This document shows, one piece after another, positions 24,859 through 33,800 of a stretch of DNA of 54,200 nt. The notes beneath the pieces are model-generated. The model was not told the origin of the DNA, ran no database searches, and was given only the letters and a program-made list of their open reading frames with translations. The stretch spans positions 1 to 54,200 of the forward strand of contig JAFAZX010000055.1 of assembly GCA_019239425.1 (NCBI GenBank), read 5' to 3'. Made by a program: the position numbers and the translations under genes. Within the stretch, counting starts at the first letter, position 1. Every line of letters begins with the position of its first letter. Origin of the DNA: Acidobacteriota bacterium (GTDB lineage: Bacteria; Acidobacteriota; Blastocatellia; Pyrinomonadales; Pyrinomonadaceae).

Positions 24859-27800
24859 TTAGAAGTAGAACTTCGCGCCGAACTGCATGATGCGCGGGTC
24901 GCGGAAGCTCGTCACCTGCCCGAAGGTGGTGTTGGTGAGCGCGCGGCCCGTGCTGAGGTTCCTGAAGTTCGTGTGGTTGAAAACGTTGAAGGCCTCGGCG
25001 CGGAGTTGCACCTTGATGTTCTCGCTGAAGCGGATGTTCTTCGTCAGCGTGAAGTCGACCTTCTTCGTCGGCGGGCCGTCCACGACGCCGCGCGGGGCGT
25101 TGCCGGCGACGTTCGCGACGCCGGTGGCGCCGGCCGCCGTCTGCGGCGTGAAGCAGGTGGTGTTGAACCACTGATCCACCGAGCGCGCCGCGCCCTCGTT
25201 CGGGTTGCAGAGCAGGCTCGGGCGCCCGCCCGCGACGGCCGCCGGGATGTAGCCGATGCCCGCCGGGTCGTAGGTCTGGTAGGCGACCGTGAACGGCAGA
25301 CCCGTCTGGTAGGTGGCGATGCCCGACATCTGCCAACCGCCCAAGACCTTCCCGACGAAGTTCTGCTGCTTCGAGAAGAAGGGCAGCTCGTAGACGAAGT
25401 TGAAGTTGAGAACGTGCCGGCGGTCGAGCACCGCGCGGCCGTACTCGGCCCGGATGTTGTTAATGTCCTGCGGCGCCGCGCTGACCGACGAGGTCTGGTT
25501 GTCGGTCAGGTTCTTCGACCACGTGTAGGCCAGGTTGAACTGCGACGCGCCCGTCAACCGGCGCTGCGCGAAGAGCTGCATGCCGTGGTAGTTCGAGTTG
25601 TAGCGCGACTCAAGGATGTTGACCGAGCGGTAGCCGCGGAAGGGGCGCACCTGGTCGAGGATGGCGGGCGTGGCCGTGTAGGCCGTGCCCGGCGTCAGGC
25701 AGAGCGTGGTCGCCGCGCCGGGCGTCTGGAGCGTGCCGGCGCCGGTGGCGCACTGGATTTGCGTCGCGCGGCCCGGCGGCAGGTCGTTGTACTCGGTGAA
25801 GCCGATCAGGTGCGTGCCCTTCGAGCCGTAGTAGCCGATGGTGACGACCGTCTTCGAGCCGAGCTGGCGCTGGAGGTCGAGCGACCAGTGCTGCATGTAG
25901 GGCGTCGGGAAGTCTGCCTCGATGCTGCGCGAGATGGACTGCGGCGTCAGGGAGGCGGCGACCGTCGGCGTCTGCCCCGCCGGGATGGGGCTGTCGAGCG
26001 TGGTGTTGTTAATGGTGATCGTCTCCTGGTAGGGCGGGTTGACCGTCATCAGCTCGATGGTGCTGACCGGAATCTGCTCGTGGTAGATGCCGTAGCCCAG
26101 GCGAACCGAGGTCGTGCCCTTCCCGAACGGGTCCCAGGCGAGGCCGACGCGCGGCGCGTAGTCGTGCTTCGAGACCTGGTAGACGTACTTGCCCCAGGGC
26201 GAGGCGATGGGCGTGCAGTTGAAGACGGCGGGGCCGGTGCTGTAGTTCTGCGCGTTGACGACGAGGCCGTTGCAGAAGTTGCCCGTGCCGGCGACGCGGT
26301 TGCCCGCGCCCGTCACCTGCGGCGCCTGCGCCGGGTTCCAGAGCGAGGGGACGAAGTTCGTCAGGTGCCCGTTGCGATCCCAGGCCGGGCCGAAGTAGGA
26401 GTAGCGGACGCCGTAGTAGACCGTCAGGTTGCGGCGCGCCTTCCACTCGTCCTGCGCGAACCACTCCCAGTTCGACTGGCGCAGGTCGGCCGTCAGGTCA
26501 AGCTTCGACTGCGTGAAGGTGATGTTGTTACCCTGGAGGAAGTTGGCCCAGTTCTGGTAGAGCTGGTTGATGGCCCTGTTGGCAACGCCCGTCGAGCAGA
26601 AGTTGGTCGTCGTACTGCCCGGCACCGGCGCGCAGACGCTCGCCCCCTGGATGGTCGGGATGGTGTTGTTGAAGGCGGAGAACGAGGCCTGGTTCGTGCC
26701 CGAGAGCGCGTTCTCGTTCTTGCGGTAGCGCGAGTAGATCAGGCCGTACTTCATCGTGTGCGCGCCCTTGATCCAGGTCATGGCGCCGCTGAGGTTCTTC
26801 TTGTAGGAGAAGTTGTCGTAGTTGCTGAAGCCGGTCAGCGAGCTGAAGCCGGCGACGGTGAGGATGGGCACCACGTCGCGCTGAACCGTGTACGGGAGGG
26901 GGACCGAGATGGGCGACACCTCCCTCGACAGCAGCCCCGTCGTCGAGGTGAAGATGGCGCCGTAGCCGTAGGCGTAGCGCCCCTCGAAGATGAGGCTGGG
27001 CGTGGCCGTCCAGTTGCCCTGGAGCGTGTGCGTGCGCCCCGGCGAGTCGGAGACCATCTGGTTGACGAAGGGCAGGTTCGAGCGCGTGCCGATGGAGCCG
27101 TCGGCATCGATGGTCGGGATCGTGTCGCGCTGGTAGCGGTAGAAGCCGCTCAGCGTGTCGGTGAAGTTGTGGTCGAGCTTGATGATCTCCTGGTGGAACT
27201 TCGCCTGGTTCAAAGTCGGGTAGTCGAGCTGGAGCGTGGCCGGGTCGGTCGGGTCCGGGACTTTGTTCCAGATCCGGCTGACGTACTGCTGGGCGACGTT
27301 GCTGACGGGGACGCGGCTGGAGAGCGGCGTGCCGGCGGGCAGCACGTTCGTGCAGTTGGTCGAGGAGGAGGCGCTCAGGCAGATGGGGATGGGGAAGATG
27401 CCCTGCTTGATCGCGGCCGTCGGCGCGGCGCCGCCGCCCGAGGTGTTGCGCGTCGAGATGGTCGGGTAGCGCGTGTCGCGGCGCTGCTCCTCGGAGAAGA
27501 AGAAGAAGGTGCGCGGCGCCTTGCGGAAGAGGCCGCCGTCGTTGCCCTCGCCGAAGTTGGGCATGAAGACGGGGCCGCCGACGGTGAAGCCGTAGTTGTT
27601 GTAGCGGAACGGGCGGCGCTTGACCTTGTCGGTGTCGGGGTCAACGCCGAGCGTCGTGCGCAGCGCGAGCGTGCGGTTCGTCTGGAAGTCGTTGGCGTTG
27701 AAAGCCTCGTTGCGGATGAACTCGAAGGCCGAGCCGTGGAACTGCTCGCCGCCCGAGCGCGTCACGACGTTGACCTGCCCGCCGCCCGAGCGCCCGGACT

Positions 27801-28527
27801 CGGCCGGGTAGAGGCTGCGCAGGACTTTGAACTCGCCGATGGAGTCGACGTTCGGGTAGGCCTGGATGGTCAGGTTCGAGCCGCGGTCGGTGATGTCGGC
27901 GCCGTCCACCGTGAAGGTATTCTGCGTGCTGCGCGCGCCGTTGACCGAGATGAGCGTGCGGTTGACGACCTGCGTCTCGGGGTTGTTCGTGCCGGTGAAG
28001 ACGAGGTCTTCGAGGTCGTTGGTGACGCCGGGGGCGAGCGTGACGAGCGAGACCCAGTTGCGGTTGTTGATGGAGAGCTCGCGCACCTGGTCGCCGTTGA
28101 TGGTCGTGGAGACGGTGGGCGTCGTCAGCTCGACGGCGACGGGGTCGGCCTCGACCGTGACGACCTCCTCGATGTTGCCGGCCGTCAGATCCACGTCGAC
28201 CGTGCGGCGGTCGCCCACGTCGAGCTTGACGCCGGTCTGCGCCGACTTCTTGAAGCCGGCGGCCTCGGTCGTCACGGTGTAGAGGCCGGCGGGCAGCGAC
28301 GGGGCCGAGAAGCCGCCCTCGTCGTTCGACTGAACCGTGCGCACGACGACGCCCTTGGCCTCGTCGGTGATGGTGATGGTCGCACCCTTGACGACCGCGC
28401 CAGTGGTGTCCTTGACCGTGCCGTTGATGCTGCCGGTGGTCTCCTGTGCGAAAGCGGCGCCCGCGCCGGCGCAAACGACGAGCGCCAGAACGAGCAGCCG
28501 ACAAAGTTGTATCGGGTAGTGTCTCAT
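24859..28527 (-). CDS. TonB-dependent receptor, Oar-like, with regulatory N-domain
   Basis: A 1222-residue outer-membrane protein. The signal peptide ends in GAAFAQE. A carboxypeptidase-regulatory-like domain follows at about 26-110 (GSINGTVKDTTGAVVKGATITIT). The plug region includes GGQVNVVTRSGGEQFHGSAFEF. The remainder is a beta-barrel ending in KFYF, a C-terminal aromatic typical of outer-membrane barrels. Such proteins in Acidobacteriota are thought to import polymers or act as adhesion or export channels; the ligand here is unknown. GGAAG precedes ATG 28527. An open frame continues upstream to 28704 without coding character. Confidence 0.9.
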   Translation of the reverse strand: MRHYPIQLCRLLVLALVVCAGAGAAFAQETTGSINGTVKDTTGAVVKGATITITDEAKGVVVRTVQSNDEGGFSAPSLPAGLYTVTTEAAGFKKSAQTGVKLDVGDRRTVDVDLTAGNIEEVVTVEADPVAVELTTPTVSTTINGDQVRELSINNRNWVSLVTLAPGVTNDLEDLVFTGTNNPETQVVNRTLISVNGARSTQNTFTVDGADITDRGSNLTIQAYPNVDSIGEFKVLRSLYPAESGRSGGGQVNVVTRSGGEQFHGSAFEFIRNEAFNANDFQTNRTLALRTTLGVDPDTDKVKRRPFRYNNYGFTVGGPVFMPNFGEGNDGGLFRKAPRTFFFFSEEQRRDTRYPTISTRNTSGGGAAPTAAIKQGIFPIPICLSASSSTNCTNVLPAGTPLSSRVPVSNVAQQYVSRIWNKVPDPTDPATLQLDYPTLNQAKFHQEIIKLDHNFTDTLSGFYRYQRDTIPTIDADGSIGTRSNLPFVNQMVSDSPGRTHTLQGNWTATPSLIFEGRYAYGYGAIFTSTTGLLSREVSPISVPLPYTVQRDVVPILTVAGFSSLTGFSNYDNFSYKKNLSGAMTWIKGAHTMKYGLIYSRYRKNENALSGTNQASFSAFNNTIPTIQGASVCAPVPGSTTTNFCSTGVANRAINQLYQNWANFLQGNNITFTQSKLDLTADLRQSNWEWFAQDEWKARRNLTVYYGVRYSYFGPAWDRNGHLTNFVPSLWNPAQAPQVTGAGNRVAGTGNFCNGLVVNAQNYSTGPAVFNCTPIASPWGKYVYQVSKHDYAPRVGLAWDPFGKGTTSVRLGYGIYHEQIPVSTIELMTVNPPYQETITINNTTLDSPIPAGQTPTVAASLTPQSISRSIEADFPTPYMQHWSLDLQRQLGSKTVVTIGYYGSKGTHLIGFTEYNDLPPGRATQIQCATGAGTLQTPGAATTLCLTPGTAYTATPAILDQVRPFRGYRSVNILESRYNSNYHGMQLFAQRRLTGASQFNLAYTWSKNLTDNQTSSVSAAPQDINNIRAEYGRAVLDRRHVLNFNFVYELPFFSKQQNFVGKVLGGWQMSGIATYQTGLPFTVAYQTYDPAGIGYIPAAVAGGRPSLLCNPNEGAARSVDQWFNTTCFTPQTAAGATGVANVAGNAPRGVVDGPPTKKVDFTLTKNIRFSENIKVQLRAEAFNVFNHTNFRNLSTGRALTNTTFGQVTSFRDPRIMQFGAKFYF

Positions 28528-28674
28528 GGGTGCTTCCTTTTTTTGGAGGGGGCTCCTGACTTCGGCAGTCCCGCGCCTAGCGCGCAAGACCGTCGTGGTG
28601 TTTCTGCTGTCTGCTAAAGAGTGCGATTCGCATTGAGCCGGATAAAGACTGAGGCGGTGCCGCTCGGGGTCAAC

Positions 28675-28704
28675 CTTATACACCCCGCCCCGGACGCTTC
28701 GCAA
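28675..28704 (-). promoter_or_regulatory. Putative promoter of the 24859-28527 receptor
   Basis: On the minus strand TTGCGA (28704-28699) and TATAAG (28680-28675) are separated by 18 bases, about 150 bases before the receptor start. The TATAAG box also appears in the promoter at 37207-37212. Confidence 0.4.
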
Positions 28705-28717
28705 GCGGGTCGGGTTT

Positions 28718-30349
28718 TCAAGGCGCCGCCCCCGCGCCGCGCACGGCCACGCCGGGCCGCGCCTTCGTCAAAGCGCCCGCCTCGACCACGGCCTCGCCGC
28801 CGACGATCACGTAGTCGAAGCCGGCGGCGTACCGGTGCGGGCTCTCGAAGGTCGAGGGGTCGCCCACGGCCGCCTCGTCGAAGATGACGAGGTCGGCCGC
28901 CATCCCCTCGCGCACGAGGCCGCGGTCGCGGAAGCCGAAGGTCTGCGCGGGCAGGGAGGTCATCTTGCGCACCGCGTCTTCGAGCGTGACGAGGCCGAGC
29001 TGGCGGACGTAAGTGCCGAGCACGCGCGCGTTGTTGCCGTAGCCGCGCGGGTGCGGCGCGCCCTCGCCGAAGCGGCGCACGCCCGAGTCGGACGCGACCA
29101 TCGTGAACGGCTCGCGCAGGATGCGGCGCACGTCCTCCTCGCTCATCGAGTGGTAGACCATCGCCGCCCCGCCCGCCGCGTACATCTCGAGGATCTGTTC
29201 GATCTGCGACCCGACGTCCGTCTTGCCCCGCGCGAGCTTCGTGATCTCGGCGATGGACTTGCCGTTGTACTCGGGTCGGGGGCCGTAGCTCGCGACGTTC
29301 GCGAAGGAGAAGTCCTTGAAGCCTGACTTCCGGAGCGAGTCCTTCATCTCGCTCACGATGCGCGCGTGCTGCGCGGGGTCGGCGACGCGCTTCTTCCCTT
29401 CCTCGCGCCCGCCTTCGAGCGCCCAGTCGGGCAGGCGGGATTCGAGCGAAGTCGAGCTGGCCGTGTAGACGTACTGGTCGACCGTGACCGGAAGGCCGCG
29501 CCGGCGCGCCTCGCGCACGAGCCCGAGCGTCGTGTCACTCCGGCCCCACAATTTTTTCGCGCTGATCTTGAAGTGCGAGATTTCGACGGGCAGCCCCGCC
29601 TTCTCGCCGATCTCGATGCTCTCGCGGATGGCGTCTTCGACCTTCAGCCCTTCGTTCCGCATGTGCGTCGCGTAGACGCCGCCGTGGCGCGCGGCGACGC
29701 GGGCGAGTTCGAGCACCTCGTCCGTCTTCGCGTAGGTGCCGGGGACGTAGATGAGGCCGGTCGAGAGGCCGACGGCGCCGTCGCGCATCGCCTGCTCGAC
29801 GAGCGCCTTCATCTTCTCTAGCTCCTCGGGCGTGGGCGCGCGGTCTGCGTCGCCGAAGACGGCGTGGCGCACGGTGTTGTGGCCGACGAGCGTCGCGACG
29901 TTGACGGCCGTCGGCGTCTCCTTCACGCGGCCGAGGAACTTCCCGACGTTCAAGGCCGACCCGCCGCAGTTGCCCGTCACCACGGTCGTCACGCCCATGC
30001 GCACGAAGTTCTCGGCCTCGGGCAGCTCGAAAATGTTCTCGACGTGCGTGTGCACGTCGATGAAGCCGGGCGCGAGCACCTTCCCGCCCGCGTCTATCAC
30101 CCGCCGCCCTTCGGAGGCCGCGACGCGGCCGACGCGCGCGATGCGCCCGCCCTTGACGCCGACGTCGGCGCGGAACCAGGGGTTGCCCGAGCCGTCCACG
30201 ACGCGCGCGTTCGTGATGACGAGGTCGAAGGGCTTCTCGTCCGCGCGCGCCTCACGCCGCCAGGAAGCGACCGCGACCGCGCACACCGCGGCCAGCGCGA
30301 GCGCGGCGAGCAGCAGGCGTAAGGGGCGAGCGGCGGCGGATAGCACCAT
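28718..30349 (-). CDS. N-acyl-D-amino-acid deacylase (D-aminoacylase) family
   Basis: A 543-residue amidohydrolase with an N-terminal hydrophobic segment (about 8-29) that should export or anchor it. Family motifs are LAPGFIDVHTHVE, TTVVTGNCGGSA, LSTGLIYVPGTYAKTDEVLELA, YATHMRNEG and PVEISHFKI, then MVASDSGVRRFGEGAPHPRGYG near the C-terminus. The middle cysteine of GNCG is the metal ligand known from characterised D-aminoacylases. The family releases D-amino acids from N-acyl derivatives. It is divergent from a TonB receptor and ends about 190 bases before the start of another, hinting at a joint role in using envelope or secreted material. Confidence 0.88.
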   Translation of the reverse strand: MVLSAAARPLRLLLAALALAAVCAVAVASWRREARADEKPFDLVITNARVVDGSGNPWFRADVGVKGGRIARVGRVAASEGRRVIDAGGKVLAPGFIDVHTHVENIFELPEAENFVRMGVTTVVTGNCGGSALNVGKFLGRVKETPTAVNVATLVGHNTVRHAVFGDADRAPTPEELEKMKALVEQAMRDGAVGLSTGLIYVPGTYAKTDEVLELARVAARHGGVYATHMRNEGLKVEDAIRESIEIGEKAGLPVEISHFKISAKKLWGRSDTTLGLVREARRRGLPVTVDQYVYTASSTSLESRLPDWALEGGREEGKKRVADPAQHARIVSEMKDSLRKSGFKDFSFANVASYGPRPEYNGKSIAEITKLARGKTDVGSQIEQILEMYAAGGAAMVYHSMSEEDVRRILREPFTMVASDSGVRRFGEGAPHPRGYGNNARVLGTYVRQLGLVTLEDAVRKMTSLPAQTFGFRDRGLVREGMAADLVIFDEAAVGDPSTFESPHRYAAGFDYVIVGGEAVVEAGALTKARPGVAVRGAGAAP

Positions 30350-30498
30350 ACTTCGTCCGGAAGGGGCCGTGCGCCCTCAGTTCGGGCGCGCGGCGCACGC
30401 GCCGGGGAGACGCCCCGGGTCGCGTCGAAAGTGTCTCAGGCTGAACCTTATAAATCGGATTAGGTCGGAAGACCCAAATGCTGCGCGAGCTTACGGCC

Positions 30499-30555
30499 AT
30501 TTTAATGAAGGCGGGAGCAATAATCAAAGCTAAAAGATTTTATCAGTGGGATAAG
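30499..30555 (-). promoter_or_regulatory. 57-bp shared promoter-like element, copy 1
   Basis: Read on the minus strand it matches the element at 42561-42617 at 47 of 57 positions with no gaps. It contains TGATAAAA, CTTTTAGCTTT and GCCTTCATTA. A promoter-like pair TTGATT and TAAAAT spaced by 17 bases points toward the D-aminoacylase gene, whose start is about 150 bases downstream. Confidence 0.6.
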
Positions 30556-30624
30556 AATTACTTTTGGATGGAGGGGCGGGCGAGAATAATTTTTGGACGG
30601 ACGCACCGCTTTTTGGATTTTTCC

Positions 30625-30651
30625 TTGACGTGGCGCGGCCGCGGATATAAC
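30625..30651 (+). promoter_or_regulatory. Putative promoter of the 30870-34886 receptor
   Basis: TTGACG (30625-30630) and TATAAC (30646-30651) are separated by 15 bases, short of the ideal 17. It would give a leader of about 210 bases before the receptor. Confidence 0.4.
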
Positions 30652-30869
30652 GTGCCTTCCACTCAAACGGGAAGGTCGCCGTTACCCTTTGACGGCGGCC
30701 CGCTAATGCACCTGCCTTAATAGCAGTTCAAACATTTCGGCCTGAAAGCTTTGCCCCAAGCGGCGCCGCGACGGGCGCCGAACCATTCCAGGGGGTTCAC
30801 CACCGGCGGAGGTTTAAGTAAGACCTTCGCCCCTTCCCTGTTTTACAGCGGAGCTGATAGGAGGGAGAA

Positions 30870-33800
30870 ATGAGAATACGCTCTTTAGGGCGCGCCTGCC
30901 TGTCCCTGGCACTGGCGCTCGCGTCCGCCCCGGCGGCCTTCGCGCAGATCACGACCTCGGGCCGCCTGACCGGGGTCGTCACGGACACGCTGGGCGCGGT
31001 CATCCCCAAGGCCGAAGTGCTCGCCGTCTCGAACGAGACCAGGCAGGAGCTGAGGGCCACCGCCGGCGACGAGGGCGCCTGGTCGATCCCGTCCGTCCCC
31101 AACGGAACCTACACGGTCACGGTCACGGCCCCCAACTTCAAGAAGACGGTCGTGCAGGCGGTGAAGGTCGACGTGGGCCAGCCCACGACGGTCAACGCCG
31201 CGTTGGAGCCCGGCGGGGCCAACGAGGAGGTCGTGGTCTCGGCCGGCGGCGAGATGCTCCAGACCGAGAGCTCGAGCGTCTCGACGACCATCACCGGCCG
31301 CCAGATCAGCGAGCTGCCCTTCGCCACGCGCGACGCCCTGCAGCTCGTCCTGACCCTGCCGGGCGTGCAGACGCCGGGCGCGCCGCGCACCTCTTCGATC
31401 AACGGCCTGCCGAAAGGCTCCGTGAACCTGACGCTCGACGGCGCCAACATCCAGGACAACTTCCTCCGCAGCTCCGACGGCTTCTTCACGCAGATTCAGC
31501 CGAAGTCGGACGCCGTGCAGGAGGTGACCGTCTCCACGGCCGTCCCCGGTGCCGAGAGCGCGGGCGAGGGCGCCGTGCAGGTGCGCTTCGTCACCAAGTC
31601 GGGCACCAGCGAGTTCCACGGCGGCGGCTTCTGGCAGTACCGCTCGCCGAAGTTCAACTCGAACTACTACTTCAACAACATCGACGGCCTGCCGCGCGAC
31701 AACCTCCTGCTCCGCCAGTTCGGCGGCAACATCGGCGGCCCCATCCTCATCCCGAAGCTCATCAAGAGCCGCGAGAAGGCTTTCTTCTTCGTCAACTACG
31801 AGGAGTTTCAGCTCCCGCAGACCTACCCGACGGGCAACAACTTCGTGCTCACGGCCGACGCGCTCAAGGGCATCTTCACCTACAAGGATTCGGGCGGCAC
31901 CGTCCGGACGGTGAACCTCTTACAGCTCGCCTCCTCGCGCGGCTACCCCTCGGCCATCGACCCGTCGGTCGCCAAGGGCTTCTCGCTCATCGACGCGGCC
32001 GTGCACCAGAGCGGCTCTTTGCGCAGCCGCGTCGCGTCGGCCAACGACTACAACCGGCTCCAGTACAACTTCCAGGACCCGGGCACGAACACCCGCCGCT
32101 TCCCCACGGGCCGGCTCGACTGGAACATCACGAAGAACCACCACCTCGAGTTCATCCACAACTACCAACACTACCTCTCGAACCCTGACGGCGTGAACAG
32201 CCAGTTCGACGTGGCCGGGCCGGGGACGGGCATCGTCATCGGAACGCCGGGCGTCAGGGGCTCGATCCAGCGCAACTCCTTCTCGTTCGTGCTCGGCCAC
32301 CGCTGGACGATCAACAGCAGCCTCGTCAACGAGGCGCGCGCGACCTCGTCGGGCAACGGCACGTCGCTCTTCACGCCGGAGTTCTCGCCGGGCCTCTATA
32401 GCTTGTGGGGCGGCTACGCCGTGACGGGCGGCACCTACCTCGGCAACCAGCCGCTCGGCACCGGCGCCTTCTACAACCGCCGCTCGACCTCGCGCCGCAA
32501 CACGCCGACCAAGGGCTTCTCCGACAATCTGACCTACTCGACCGGCGCGCACACGCTCAACTTCGGCGGCTCGTTCCTGCGCATCAACTCCTACACGTCG
32601 GCCGCGGGCACGCAGGTCGTCCCGCAGGTGGTCTTCGGCATCGCCACCGGCGACCCCATCAACACCGGCTCGACCAGCATCTTCACCAACACGGGCGCGA
32701 CCCCGACCTTCCCCGGCGCGAGCACGACGCAGCTCGGCGACGCCCGCTCGCTCTACGCCTACCTGACGGGCCGCGTCAGCTCCATCGCCCGCTCGGCCTC
32801 GCTCGACGGCAGCGGCAAGTACGTCTTCGACTCCTTCAACGAGTACAACCACCAGAACGAGTACGCCTTCTACGTGCAGGACTCGTGGAAGGTGCGCCCG
32901 AGCCTGACCGTCAACGCCGGCCTGCGTTGGGAGTTCGAGCCGTCGCCGGTCAACGACAACGGCGTCTACACGCGGACGAGCTTCGCGGGTATCTACGGCG
33001 TCTCGGGCGAGGGCAACATCTTCAACCCGACCACGCTCTCGGGACAGCCGACGCAGTTCCGGCTCCTCAGTGACGGCGAGAAGGGCTTCAAGACGCGCAA
33101 GGGCGACCTCGCGCCTTCGTTCGGCTTCGCCTGGAGCCCGAACTTCAAGTCGGGCCTTCTCCACGCGCTGGCCGGCGACGCGGGCCGGACCGTCATCCGC
33201 GGCGGCTACTCCATCGCCTTCACGCGCGAGGGCTTCAACGCCTATACCGCCATTTTCGGCTCGAACGAGGGCGGGACGGTGACGCTCTCGGTGAGCCCCG
33301 GGGTCACGCCCTCGCTCTTCTCGGCGGGCGCCGTCAGCTTCAACGGCGGCGCCGGACGGACGTGCACCTCGGGCGCGGCGAACAACAACAGCTGCGTGGG
33401 CGGCTTCCCCTTCCTGAACCCGCCGGCCGACACCAGCAAGTACCCGTTCACGCCGGCCGCGGGCTCCGCGGGCGGCGCGAACGATTTCGACGCGAACCTC
33501 AAGGCCGGCTACACGCAGTCCTACACCATCGGCCTCCAGCGCGAGCTTAGCAAGAACACCGCCTTCGAAGTCCGCTTCGTCAGGACGCGCGGCACGCACC
33601 TGTGGCGGCAGTACGACCTCAACGAGGTCAACATCTTCGAGAACGGGTTCCTGGCGCAGTTCAACGCGGCGGCGAACAACCTCGCCATCAGCCGCGCCAA
33701 CGGCAAGGGCGACAACTACGGCAACCAGGGCCTCGCCGGCCAGGTCAACGTCCCCCTCATCACGACGGCCATCGGGTCGGCGACCGACTCGACGACGGTG

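Larger units (their letters stand above)
30350..30869. other. 520-base divergent regulatory region
   Basis: This gap lies between the D-aminoacylase start and the start of the rightward TonB receptor. It is unusually AT-rich at 30500-30620. It holds the 57-bp shared element at 30499-30555, a TATAAG box on the minus strand at 30452-30447 with a poorly spaced TTGGGT upstream, a rightward promoter at 30625-30651, and a leader of about 210 bases. The leader contains two short stems: CGCCGT/ACGGCG (30677-30682 with 30692-30697) and CGGCGCC/GGCGCCG (30761-30767 with 30774-30780). No known riboswitch class was recognised. Confidence 0.55.

Noticed and set aside
24847..28617. 1256-codon open frame antisense to a TonB receptor
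   Set aside because: Its product is a low-complexity Arg/Val/Asp/Gly-rich string with no domain. It is the GC-bias shadow of the receptor. The same holds for the 992-codon frame at 31920-34898 and the 941-codon frame at 39742-42567.
28528..28704. Third copy of the 57-bp element upstream of the first receptor
   Set aside because: CTTTATC and CTTTAGC occur there but at different spacing and without the rest of the pattern.
30350..30869. Insertion-sequence remnant
   Set aside because: The AT-rich stretch has no terminal inverted repeats, target duplication or transposase fragment.
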